A DNA stretch of 14,874 nt from Pseudomonadota bacterium (GTDB lineage Bacteria; Pseudomonadota; Alphaproteobacteria; Rhizobiales; Devosiaceae): assembly GCA_023390785.1 (NCBI GenBank), contig JAEWCE010000239.1:1-14874 (forward strand). The letters run 5' to 3'. Of the stretch, positions 6,776-13,784 are shown in pieces. The notes beneath the pieces were generated by a model. That model did no database searches, was not told the DNA's origin, and saw nothing but the letters and a program-made list of their open reading frames with translations. The position numbers and the translations under genes were made by a program. Positions within the stretch are counted from its first letter, which is position 1. Every line of letters starts with the position of its first letter.

Positions 6776-7221
6776 ATGATGGTGCGGATCGCGGAATTTA
6801 CAAGTCTGATACTGCTGGCGATTTGCCTGATGCCGGCAGGGGCACATGTCTTCGAGATGCCGGGCAAGATGGCGATGGACCGCGACGCCTATTTCGCGGC
6901 ACAGGCGATCTATAGTGGCCGGGCGCTGTTCGGGATCGCCATCGGGCTCGGAATCGTCACGCTGATCGTCCAGACATGGCTGATGCGCGGCAGTGCCTGC
7001 CGGCGTGGCTCCTGGGCGCGGCGGTGGTGCTGTTGGTCGTCGCGCTCGGCTGGTTTTTACTCCGGGTCTATCCGATGAACGTGGTGACGCAGAACTGGAC
7101 CGTGGTTCCAGACAACTGGCAGGCGGTGCGCGCGCAGTGGGAGAGCGGGCATGCGGTCAATGCCGCGCTCACCTTCCTGTCGTTCCTGGCGCTGTGCCTC
7201 GCGGTGGTGCTGCGCCGCTGA
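6776..7221 (+). pseudogene. DUF1772 membrane protein, frameshifted in the middle
   Basis: The first part (from ATG 6776 or 6779) reads MVRIAEFTSLILLAICLMPAGAHVFEMPGKM...YFAAQAIYSGRALFGIAIGLGIVTLIVQTWLMRG, with two hydrophobic helices and the GAH.fE.P.K motif of DUF1772. At about 6985-7005 the good match moves to the frame one base back: CLPAWLLGAAVVLLVVALGWFLLRVYP.N..T.NW..VP..W...R.QWE.GHA, which is the second half of the same family with two more helices. The frames overlap, so an intact gene of about 148 codons with one missing base is the simplest reading. The second frame has an internal ATG at 6976. Its stop abuts the stop of the opposing transporter gene. Function of DUF1772 is not well defined. 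Confidence 0.82.
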
Positions 7222-8868
7222 TCAGCTCGCCGGGGCGAGACGCGTCGGCAGCAATTCGCCGGCCCGGTCGAGGACCGGGTAGGCGGCGGCGGCGATGATC
7301 AGCGAGTTGATCAGCTTCATGTCGCGCAGCAGATCGAGGTGGATGGCGCTCTGCATCCCCTGCCCGGCCCGGTCATTGCGCATGACGTCGAAGTGTGCCG
7401 CCACGGCCTCGCGCTCGGCACGGCGGAAGGTGACCTTCTCCTCGGCGAGCTGGCGGGCGACGCGCGCATCCTCGGTCATAAACAGCGAGGCGGCGGTGCG
7501 GAGGTTTAGCACGAGCCGGTCCATCAGCTTGGCAAGCTCGGCGTCGCTCTCGCCCTTGATCAGGCCGCGCTTCAGCCGCTTGGAGACGTGCGGCAACAGG
7601 TTCCGGTCGATGACGTCGCCGGCCTGCTCGATGTGCATGGCAAACACGAGAATCTGGTTGAGGCGGCGCTGGTCGTCCTCGTTGAGGCCCTCGGCGTCGA
7701 TCGAGGTCAGGTACTTCTTGATGGCGGTGTTGAGCCCGTCGAGCACGTCGTCGCGGTCGCGCGTCTCCTCGATCAGCTTGCGGTCGTTCTTGACCAGCGC
7801 GTCGTGGGCGCCGTGCAGCATCTCTTCGAGCACGTCGGCGAGACGCAGCGCCTCGCGGGCGGCCCCACCAAGGGCAACCAGCGGCGTCTCGCGCGCGGCC
7901 CGGTCGAGATAGAGCGGGGCGGCGGGATCGGCGGTGGGCTGCGCCGGCAGCAGCTTGTCGAGCAGCTTGCCGAAAGGCGTCAGCAGCGGCAGCGTCAGCA
8001 GCGCGAACACCAGGTTGAAGGCGAGGTGGAAGGTGGCGACGGCGTGCGCCGGGCTCAACAGCGTGGCCATCCACGACGCCAAGGGGCCGACGAAAGCGAG
8101 CGTCAGGGCGACGCCGACCATGCGGTTGGCGAGGTTGCCGAGCGGCAGGCGGCGCGCCTCGGGCGTCGCCGCGCCGGCCTCGAGCAGCGGATTGATGGCC
8201 GTGCCGAGATTGGCGCCGAGCACGCTGATGAAGGCGACGTCGAGGGGCAGCGACCCGCGGCTGGCCAGCGAGATCACCAGCAGCACCACGGCGACGGAGG
8301 AGTGGACGCCCCAGGCGGCGAGCGCGGCAAGCACGAAGCCGAGCGCCGGCACGGCGGCGACGATGCCGATGGCGGCACGGAACGCCACCGCGTCCTCGAC
8401 GCCGGTGAGGATGGCCAGCATCTGGTGCAGGGCCAGCAGCATCAGGCCAAGGCCGATGAGGGCACGGCCGAGATCGTGCACCAGGGCGTTGTGGGTGCGG
8501 CGGAACATCAGGTAGCCGATGAGCACCAGCACTGGGGCGGCGGCGGCGACGTCGAAAGCCAGGACCTGGACGATGAGGGCGGTACCGACATTGGCGCCCA
8601 GCATCACCGCCATTGCCGGCAGCAGCGCCACCATGCCGTTGGCGGTGAAGCTCGCGGCCATCAGACCGGTGGCGGTGCTCGACTGCAGCAGCAGCGTCAG
8701 CCCGATGCCGGCGAAGAACGCCTTGGTGCGGTTGGACAGCGTTTGCCCGAGGATTTGGCGGAGGCGAGGACCCAGGGCGCGTTGCACGCCTGTTTGCGCC
8801 ATATGGGTGCCCCACAGGAACAGGGCGATGGCGCCGGCGAGGCCCAGGACGGCCAGGGTGAAGTCCAT
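7222..8868 (-). CDS. Na/Pi cotransporter family protein with PhoU-like domain
   Basis: Inner-membrane sodium-dependent phosphate transporter of 548 residues, normal for the bacterial NptA/YjbB type. The two inverted repeats of the family are visible: QSSTAT (62-67) with GANVGT (91-96), and HSSVAVV (189-195) with GANLGT (218-223). The second repeat usually has QSS; here it is HSS. About 8-9 hydrophobic segments end near residue 310. Residues about 330-540 are helical and charged, a PhoU-like cytoplasmic domain (AREALRLADVLEEML..., HIEQAGDVIDRNL). Start ATG 8868 has GGAG about 13 bases upstream, slightly far. A perfect Pho box lies 65-82 bp upstream, so control by PhoB under phosphate limitation is likely though its orientation faces the other way. 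The direction of phosphate movement cannot be told from sequence. Confidence 0.93.
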   Translation of the reverse strand: MDFTLAVLGLAGAIALFLWGTHMAQTGVQRALGPRLRQILGQTLSNRTKAFFAGIGLTLLLQSSTATGLMAASFTANGMVALLPAMAVMLGANVGTALIVQVLAFDVAAAAPVLVLIGYLMFRRTHNALVHDLGRALIGLGLMLLALHQMLAILTGVEDAVAFRAAIGIVAAVPALGFVLAALAAWGVHSSVAVVLLVISLASRGSLPLDVAFISVLGANLGTAINPLLEAGAATPEARRLPLGNLANRMVGVALTLAFVGPLASWMATLLSPAHAVATFHLAFNLVFALLTLPLLTPFGKLLDKLLPAQPTADPAAPLYLDRAARETPLVALGGAAREALRLADVLEEMLHGAHDALVKNDRKLIEETRDRDDVLDGLNTAIKKYLTSIDAEGLNEDDQRRLNQILVFAMHIEQAGDVIDRNLLPHVSKRLKRGLIKGESDAELAKLMDRLVLNLRTAASLFMTEDARVARQLAEEKVTFRRAEREAVAAHFDVMRNDRAGQGMQSAIHLDLLRDMKLINSLIIAAAAYPVLDRAGELLPTRLAPAS

Positions 8869-8932
8869 TTGGTCGAGTGCTCTCCTTCCGAACGCGCGTG
8901 AACCCCGGCCGAGGCCGCCCCGACTCTCGCGA

Positions 8933-8950
8933 CTGTCATTAAACTGTCAT
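8933..8950 (+). promoter_or_regulatory. Perfect Pho box (PhoB binding site)
   Basis: CTGTCAT (8933-8939), TAAA, CTGTCAT (8944-8950): two identical 7-mers at 11-bp spacing, the consensus PhoB site. It lies between the divergent Na/Pi transporter and rnhB. In known promoters the repeats point with transcription and replace the -35 box, which here points to rnhB. I see no good -10 hexamer on either side. Confidence 0.8.
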
Positions 8951-8987
8951 AATGCGCTCGAAATCACTGGCGTCAAAGGAGTTTTTG

Positions 8988-9707
8988 ATGAATTCCCCGC
9001 AAGCTTGCGCATCGGGGCCGAACTCTGATGCTGGGGACATGGTTCCGAAAGCCGATTCGCCGCCCCTGCCCCCGCCCAGCCTGCGCTTCGAAAAGCGCGC
9101 GGTCCGACGTGGCGCGACGCTGGTGGCGGGGGTCGACGAGGCGGGGCGCGGACCGCTGGCCGGACCGGTGGTGGTGGCGGCGGTGATCCTCAACCGGCGG
9201 CGAATCCCGGAGGGGCTCAACGACAGCAAGCAGCTCAGCGCCGACCGGCGCGCGGAGCTCTATAACGAGATTCTGGACAGCGCCACGGTGTCGGTGGTGG
9301 CGGCGCCCACCAGCATCATCGCCGAGCTCAACATCCTGCACGCCACGATGTGGGCGATGCGGCGCGCGGTGATGGGACTGAGCCTGCTGCCCGACCATGT
9401 GCTGATCGACGGCAACACCGTGCCCAAAGGCATGCCGTGCGCAACCGAGGCGGTGATCGACGGCGATGCGCTCAGCCTTTCGATCGCGGCGGCATCGATC
9501 GTCGCCAAGGTGACGCGCGACCGCATGTGCGAAATCATGCATTGCGAGGAGCCGCAATTCGGCTTCGACAGCCACAAGGGCTATTCAGCGGCGGCGCATT
9601 TCGCCGCGCTCGAGGCGCACGGACCGGGCCGCTTCCACCGCATGGATTTCGCGCCTTGCATCGAGGCGGCGGAACGGCGACGGGGCATGCCGGCGATCGC
9701 GGCGTAG
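8988..9707 (+). CDS. rnhB: Ribonuclease HII
   Basis: Endonuclease that cuts RNA in RNA-DNA hybrids and starts removal of single ribonucleotides from DNA; cytoplasmic, metal-dependent. The four acidic residues are in place: Asp50 and Glu51 in GVDEAGRGPLAGPV, Asp141 in LIDGNTVP, and Asp160 in IDGDALSLSIAAASIVAKVTRD. The C-terminal FGFDSHKGYSAAAHFAAL is also typical. Start choice: ATG 8988 has AAAGGAG six bases upstream, much better than the in-frame ATG at 8952, which abuts the Pho box. The 239-residue product carries about 45 extra N-terminal residues, Pro/Ser-rich, before the catalytic core. It is followed by the heptamer repeat and ccrM, an order I recall from other Hyphomicrobiales. Confidence 0.95.
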   Translation: MNSPQACASGPNSDAGDMVPKADSPPLPPPSLRFEKRAVRRGATLVAGVDEAGRGPLAGPVVVAAVILNRRRIPEGLNDSKQLSADRRAELYNEILDSATVSVVAAPTSIIAELNILHATMWAMRRAVMGLSLLPDHVLIDGNTVPKGMPCATEAVIDGDALSLSIAAASIVAKVTRDRMCEIMHCEEPQFGFDSHKGYSAAAHFAALEAHGPGRFHRMDFAPCIEAAERRRGMPAIAA

Positions 9708-9710
9708 AAC

Positions 9711-9752
9711 GAGTAGCGAGTAGCGAGTAGCGAGTAGCGAGTAGCGAGTAGC
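9711..9752. repeat. Six tandem copies of GAGTAGC
   Basis: A perfect heptanucleotide tandem array, 42 bp, starting 3 bases after the rnhB stop codon. About 42 bp further on, 9795-9814 holds the complementary string (CTATTCGCTACTCGCTATTC), so the transcript can form a stem of about 20 bp with two G-U pairs and a large loop. The number of copies is likely to vary between strains. Confidence 0.92.
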
Positions 9753-9794
9753 GCGGGTGGCCGCATCATGGGACATGACAAGTGGCAGTCGCCC

Positions 9795-9814
9795 CTATTC
9801 GCTACTCGCTATTC
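9795..9814. repeat. Inverted partner of the GAGTAGC array
   Basis: One exact GCTACTC flanked by near copies ending in CTATTC. It pairs with any three consecutive units of the array at 9711-9752. No T-run follows, so a simple intrinsic terminator is unlikely. Confidence 0.75.
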
Positions 9815-9844
9815 ACGTTGGTAACGTCTTGCTAACCCTCTGGT

Positions 9845-9860
9845 TTAAATCGGCTTTAAC
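9845..9860. promoter_or_regulatory. CtrA box upstream of ccrM
   Basis: TTAA (9845-9848), seven bases, TTAAC (9856-9860): the full consensus of the alphaproteobacterial cell-cycle regulator CtrA, 49 bases before the ccrM ATG. CtrA is known to activate ccrM in Caulobacter. An 11-bp direct repeat (TAACCCTCTGG at 9833 and TAACCCTGTGG at 9857, one mismatch) overlaps it. Confidence 0.75.
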
Positions 9861-9909
9861 CCTGTGGCGGGTACAACCGGCGCATTAGTGCTGCGTTAGG
9901 GTTACGAGT

Positions 9910-11040
9910 ATGTTGCGGACCGCGCGTATGGCCCAGTCGGCCGATGCGGAACGAGCGTCGCTGCCCGTCGACACCATTCTCGTCGGCGACTGCATCGCTC
10001 ACCTGAATGCCTTGCCGGCCGGCTCGGTTGACCTCGTCTTTGCGGACCCTCCGTACAATCTGCAGCTCGAAGATGACCTGACCCGCCCGGACCAGAGCCA
10101 TGTCGACGCCGTCGACGACGACTGGGACAAGTTCGAGAGCTTTGCCCATTACGACCGGTTCACGCGCGCCTGGCTCGCGGCGGCGCGGCGGGTGCTGAAG
10201 CCCAATGGCGCGATCTGGGTGATCGGCAGCTACCACAACATCTTCCGCGTCGGCGCGACGCTGCAGGACCTCGACTACTGGCTGCTCAACGACGTGATCT
10301 GGCGCAAGGCCAATCCGATGCCGAATTTCCGCGGCACGCGCTTCACCAACGCGCACGAGACGCTGATCTGGGCGGCGCGCGACAAAAAGAGCCGCGTGAC
10401 CTTCAATTACGAAGCGATGAAGCAGGCAAACGACGATACGCAGATGCGGTCTGACTGGCTGTTTCCGATTTGCACCGGCGGCGAGCGGCTGACCGATGCC
10501 GAGGGCGACAAGGTGCATCCGACGCAGAAGCCGGAAGCACTGCTGTTCCGCATCCTCAATGCGACGACGAAGCCAGGCGACGTGGTGCTCGACCCGTTTT
10601 TCGGCACCGGCACCACCGGGGCCGTGGCCAAGAAGCTCGGCCGGCACTTCATCGGCATCGAGCGCGATACGACCTATGTGGCGGCGGCGCTGAAACGCAT
10701 CGCCGCGGTGCGGCCGCTGCCCGGCGAGGCGATCGAAACGGCAGTGCCCAAGCGCGCCGCGCCGCGCGTGGCCTTCGGCTCGCTGGTCGAGATGGGGCTG
10801 ATCGCGCCGGGCACGGAACTCTACGACGGGCGCAAGCGCTGGTCGGCGCTGGTGCGCGCCGATGGTTCGCTGAGCTCGGGACCGCACCACGGCTCGATCC
10901 ACCGCGTGGGGGCGCTGGTGCAGGGCGCCGAGGCCTGCAACGGCTGGACCTTCTGGCACACCAATTCCAACGGGCGCCTGGCGCCGATCGACCTGCTGCG
11001 CGCCGACATTCGTCAGCAGATGGAAAAACTTTCCGCCTGA
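9910..11040 (+). CDS. ccrM: Cell-cycle DNA adenine methyltransferase CcrM (GANTC)
   Basis: Orphan N6-adenine methyltransferase that methylates GANTC, with no restriction enzyme gene beside it. In Caulobacter it acts late in replication and its methylation state sets promoter activity with GcrA. The 376-residue protein has the beta-class order: catalytic DPPY at 46-49 (FADPPYNLQL), then HPTQKPEALL, then the SAM-binding DPFFGTGTTG at 228-237. The final 85 or so residues (from about 290; LVEMGLIAPGTELYDGRKRW...GSIHRVGALVQGAEACNGWTFWH) are the C-terminal RAMA-like DNA-binding domain typical of CcrM. The start may be ATG 9910 or 9928; neither has a strong ribosome binding site. A CtrA box precedes it and an intrinsic terminator follows. 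Confidence 0.96.
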   Translation: MLRTARMAQSADAERASLPVDTILVGDCIAHLNALPAGSVDLVFADPPYNLQLEDDLTRPDQSHVDAVDDDWDKFESFAHYDRFTRAWLAAARRVLKPNGAIWVIGSYHNIFRVGATLQDLDYWLLNDVIWRKANPMPNFRGTRFTNAHETLIWAARDKKSRVTFNYEAMKQANDDTQMRSDWLFPICTGGERLTDAEGDKVHPTQKPEALLFRILNATTKPGDVVLDPFFGTGTTGAVAKKLGRHFIGIERDTTYVAAALKRIAAVRPLPGEAIETAVPKRAAPRVAFGSLVEMGLIAPGTELYDGRKRWSALVRADGSLSSGPHHGSIHRVGALVQGAEACNGWTFWHTNSNGRLAPIDLLRADIRQQMEKLSA

Positions 11041-11071
11041 GCTCAAGACCTCCAAGTCTTCAGGCGCAATT

Positions 11072-11108
11072 TGCCGTCGGTCCAGAACGGGCCGGCGGCA
11101 TTTCTTTT
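11072..11108 (+). terminator. Intrinsic terminator after ccrM
   Basis: A 12-bp stem (11072-11083 with 11089-11100, two G-U pairs, 5-nt loop) followed directly by TTTCTTTT. It lies 31 bases after the ccrM stop and reads in the ccrM direction. Confidence 0.8.
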
Positions 11109-11138
11109 GGCTCTTTCCTTTGCGCTCTGGGCTGAAGC

Positions 11139-12203
11139 CTAATTCAACCCCGCCATAGCCAGCGCCTTGCGGAACACGGTGGGCAGGGCTTCGGCGTCGA
11201 GGTTGCGGGGGTCGGCCCACCAGCCGTCGGCGAGGAGCGCCGGGTCGGGGATGGTGGCGCACCAGATTTCGAGCTCGAGGCGGAAATGGGTGAAGACGTG
11301 CACCACCTGGCCGCGATGGTTCCAGCGCGCCTTGAGCGGAAAGCGCGGATCGCTGCGCTCGGCCGTCCAGTCGGAGACCGGCGGCTCGGTCATCTGGGCG
11401 AGGAGGCCGTGGCCGGCGCGGGTACGCAGGAACACGTCGCCATCGGCATCGAGCATGATGAAGGCGTGGCCGTAGCGCGTCGGGCGCTCGGGCTTTTCGA
11501 CCTTGACCGGATAGGCCAGCGGATCAAGGCGCCGGCCGAGGCAGCCTTCGCTCAGCGGGCAGAGGAGGCAGTTGGCAGCGCGCGGGGCGCAGATGGTGGC
11601 GCCAAGGTCCATCAGGGCCTGGGCAAAGTCGCCGGCACGGCCGGGGACGGCGGCCTGCACGGCGGCGCGGATCTGTTCCTTGGCCTCACTGACCGGCATG
11701 TCCAGGGCGAGGTAGCGGGCCAGCACGCGCTCGACATTGCCGTCGACCACGGCGATGCGCTCGTCGAAGGCGATGGCGGCGATGGCGGATGAGGTATAGG
11801 GGCCGACGCCCGGCAGCGCCTGCAGCCGGGCGGCGGTGCCAGGGAATTTGCCGCCGTGCTGGTCGACCACCGCCCTGGCGCAGGCGTGGAGGTTGCGGGC
11901 GCGAGTGTAGTAGCCGAGGCCGGCCCACTCGACCAGCACCGCTTCGAGCGGGGCGGCGGCGAGGGCGGCGACCGTCGGCCAGAGGGCGAGGAAGCGGTCA
12001 TAATACTTGCCGATGGCCGCCACGGTGGTCTGCTGCAGCATGATTTCGCTGAGCCAGACCCGGTAGGGGTCGGGGCGCACGCCCCTCGCCCGGTCCTCGG
12101 GCGAGACGCGCCAGGGCAGGATGCGCGCATGACGGTCGTACCAGCCGAGCAGCGCGGCGGCGTCGAGCGGCTTTGACTGTTGCGCGGCGTCGGCATTTGG
12201 CAT
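11139..12203 (-). CDS. mutY: A/G-specific adenine glycosylase MutY
   Basis: Base-excision repair enzyme removing adenine opposite 8-oxoguanine. The 354-residue protein has the catalytic Glu53 (SEIMLQQTT), helix-hairpin-helix LPGVGPYT (130-137), catalytic Asp154 (VVDGNVERV), and the 4Fe-4S cluster cysteines 205, 212, 215 and 221 in the canonical C-x6-C-x2-C-x5-C spacing. Residues about 245-350 form the NUDIX-like C-terminal domain that recognises 8-oxoG (AFIMLDADGDVFLRTRA, then VFTHFRLELEI). The frame is open far upstream, but that stretch is antisense to dciA; ATG 12203 (MPNADAAQQ) fits the family length. The gene is divergent from dciA with 9 bases between start codons. It converges on ccrM, whose terminator lies between them. 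Confidence 0.95.
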   Translation of the reverse strand: MPNADAAQQSKPLDAAALLGWYDRHARILPWRVSPEDRARGVRPDPYRVWLSEIMLQQTTVAAIGKYYDRFLALWPTVAALAAAPLEAVLVEWAGLGYYTRARNLHACARAVVDQHGGKFPGTAARLQALPGVGPYTSSAIAAIAFDERIAVVDGNVERVLARYLALDMPVSEAKEQIRAAVQAAVPGRAGDFAQALMDLGATICAPRAANCLLCPLSEGCLGRRLDPLAYPVKVEKPERPTRYGHAFIMLDADGDVFLRTRAGHGLLAQMTEPPVSDWTAERSDPRFPLKARWNHRGQVVHVFTHFRLELEIWCATIPDPALLADGWWADPRNLDAEALPTVFRKALAMAGLN

Positions 12204-12212
12204 GATTGGGGT

Positions 12213-12755
12213 GTGAACCGGCGACGCGCCGCACGCAACGAGATTTGTTTGGCACAAAAGAGCAAAGAGCCGAGCGAGCCGAAACGGCTCAACCGCGCCG
12301 TCGGCCTGGACGAGGCGCTGAAGGGCGTGCTGGACAGCGCGCTGAAGAAGCGCGGCTTCGCCACCCGCGACCTGATCACGCATTGGGCGACGATGGCGCC
12401 CAGACCCTACGACCAGGTGGCGGTGCCCGCCGAGCTCAAATGGCCGCGCGGCGCCGGCAATGAGGGGGCAACGCTGTATCTGCGATGCAAGCCCGGCCAC
12501 GCGCTGGGGCTGGCGCATGAAGGGGCCATGGTGGCGGCGGCAGTGAACCGTTATTTCGGCTACTTCCTGGTGCGCGAGGTGCGGCTGTCGGCGGAACCGT
12601 TCACCGAGAGCGCGACGGCCAGGCCCAAGGATCGGCCGCGGCTGCCGGCGGCGGGCCCCGGGGCGCACGAGGCGGTCGCCGAGGTCGGTGATCGGGAGCT
12701 GAGGAGCGCCCTCAAGGCGCTCGGCGAGCAGATTTTGGCCAAACGTGCTCGCTAG
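12213..12755 (+). CDS. dciA: DciA-family protein (DUF721), helicase loader
   Basis: DUF721 protein of 180 residues. DciA is the ancestral bacterial loader or recruiter of the replicative helicase DnaB. Visible: the N-terminal KRLNRAVGLDEALKGVLDSALKKRGFATRDLITHW helix region (from about residue 24), then the compact domain with LKWPRG, GATLYLRCKPGHALGLAHEGAMVAAAVNRYFGYFLVREVRLS, typical of the family's KH-like fold. The C-terminal 50 residues are Pro/Ala-rich and end in a helix. GTG 12213 is chosen because upstream codons would overlap mutY; a TTG at 12249 is another option, and no clear ribosome binding site decides it. mutY-dciA-dsbA-smc is a conserved order in Hyphomicrobiales as I recall it. 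Confidence 0.87.
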   Translation: MNRRRAARNEICLAQKSKEPSEPKRLNRAVGLDEALKGVLDSALKKRGFATRDLITHWATMAPRPYDQVAVPAELKWPRGAGNEGATLYLRCKPGHALGLAHEGAMVAAAVNRYFGYFLVREVRLSAEPFTESATARPKDRPRLPAAGPGAHEAVAEVGDRELRSALKALGEQILAKRAR

Positions 12756-12784
12756 GGCTTGAACGAACCTTACGGTTTCGACAC

Positions 12785-12821
12785 TTGCCGGGCCGGAGCG
12801 CCCGTGTAACGTGCCCGGCAA
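12785..12821 (+). other. Stem-loop just upstream of the dsbA ribosome binding site
   Basis: TTGCCGGGC (12785-12793) pairs perfectly with GCCCGGCAA (12813-12821); the loop is 19 nt. It ends 3 bases before AAGGAG. The AAAA that follows is not a T-run, so it is not a terminator in the + direction. It could protect the mRNA 5' end or mark the end of dciA. Confidence 0.5.
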
Positions 12822-12838
12822 AACAAGGAGCAAGTCCC

Positions 12839-13639
12839 GTGACCTTCAACCGCCGAGAAACCTTGACCCTGGCCGCCGCCGCGACCGTTGCGGGCGTCGC
12901 CGGCTTCCCCAGCCTTGCCGCCGCCAAGGACGGCGACACCATCGACCTGCTCAAGCTGATGAATCCCAAGGGGATTCCCGACAAGGTGGACGGCGATCCG
13001 AACGCCAAGGTGACGTTCATCGAGTATGCCTCGCCGACCTGCCCGCACTGCGCGCTGTTCTCCAACACGGTGCTGCAGCCGTTCAAGGACAAGTACGTCA
13101 AGACCGGCAAGGTGAAGTTCATCCTGCGCCCGTTCGCCCGCAACACCATGGACGCGGCGATCTTCATGCTGGCCGAGGCCGCGGCAAAGTCGGTCGACGC
13201 ACAGTCGGCGCCCGCCGATGCCAGCGCCAGCGCCCCGGCGGCATCGAGCGCGGATGCCTCCGCGAGCGCCGAGGCCTCGTCCTCGGCCGCCGCCTCCGCC
13301 CCGGCGGCACCGGCGACGCCCGTGAGCTATTCGCAGGCGGCGATCGACGCCTACGAGAACGTGATCTCAACCTTCTTCAAGACGCAGAACACCTGGGGTG
13401 TGTCGGACAAGCCGCTCGATGCGGTGAAGGCGGTGGCCTTCCAGCTCGGCTTCAACGAGGACACGTTCAACGCGGCGCTGAAGAACCAGGATTTCTTCAA
13501 CGCCATCGAGAGCATGCGCGACCAGGCGATCAACGATTTCGGCCTCGAGGGCACGCCGACCTTCTACGTCAACGGCAAGCAGCTCACCGGTGAAAAGACC
13601 ATGGAGCAGCTCGACGCGGAGATCACGCCGCTGCTGTAG
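12839..13639 (+). CDS. DsbA-family thiol:disulfide oxidoreductase, exported
   Basis: Periplasmic thioredoxin-fold protein of 266 residues. GTG 12839 is supported by AAGGAG 8 bases upstream. The N-terminus NRRETLTLAAAATVAGVAG has a twin arginine and a hydrophobic core, so a Tat signal is possible; cleavage probably falls near AAA|KDG (about 29). The active site is Cys68-Pro-His-Cys71 in EYASPTCPHCALF, and the cis-proline loop is GTPTFYVNG (Pro240). Between them, where the helical domain sits, is an Ala/Ser/Pro-rich low-complexity stretch at about 118-162. The homologues I recall have a short Cys-containing loop here. The protein probably oxidises or isomerises disulfides in exported proteins. 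It lies between dciA and smc. Confidence 0.93.
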   Translation: MTFNRRETLTLAAAATVAGVAGFPSLAAAKDGDTIDLLKLMNPKGIPDKVDGDPNAKVTFIEYASPTCPHCALFSNTVLQPFKDKYVKTGKVKFILRPFARNTMDAAIFMLAEAAAKSVDAQSAPADASASAPAASSADASASAEASSSAAASAPAAPATPVSYSQAAIDAYENVISTFFKTQNTWGVSDKPLDAVKAVAFQLGFNEDTFNAALKNQDFFNAIESMRDQAINDFGLEGTPTFYVNGKQLTGEKTMEQLDAEITPLL

Positions 13640-13663
13640 GAGCCGTTTCGCCCTCTGGCCCAT

Positions 13664-13681
13664 CGATCCCGAGAGGGATCG
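13664..13681 (+). other. Short hairpin after the dsbA gene
   Basis: CGATCCC, tetraloop GAGA, GGGATCG: a perfect 7-bp stem with a stable GNRA loop, 24 bases after the stop codon. No T-run follows. It may protect the 3' end of the mRNA or be a weak or factor-dependent terminator. Confidence 0.5.
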
Positions 13682-13708
13682 CTCAGCCAACCGCTGTGGC
13701 GCGCAGAA

Positions 13709-13784
13709 GAATCCTGTGAATCGGCGGCAAAAGCCATCGCGGCCGCGCCGACTCAGTTTCTCCACAAACTTCAGGCCCTGATTC
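13709..13784. promoter_or_regulatory. Cluster of four GANTC sites upstream of smc
   Basis: GANTC, the CcrM target, occurs at 13709-13713, 13718-13722, 13750-13754 and 13780-13784. In DNA of this base composition roughly one per 300 bp is expected. Clusters near promoters are the usual setting for methylation-dependent control with GcrA in related bacteria. Whether this controls smc is inference. Confidence 0.6.

Noticed and set aside
7373..8815. Long minus-strand frame overlapping the Na/Pi transporter
   Set aside because: Low-complexity Arg/Ala/Pro/Gly sequence in another frame of a clear gene.
9711..9752. CRISPR-like array
   Set aside because: The units are 7 bp and contiguous, with no spacers and no cas genes.
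9856..11262. 468-codon minus-strand frame opposite ccrM
   Set aside because: No recognisable domain; the plus strand carries an unmistakable methyltransferase.
12204..12833. N-terminal extension of mutY up to 12833
   Set aside because: It is antisense to dciA, unlike any MutY N-terminus, and would add about 210 residues to a protein already of normal length.
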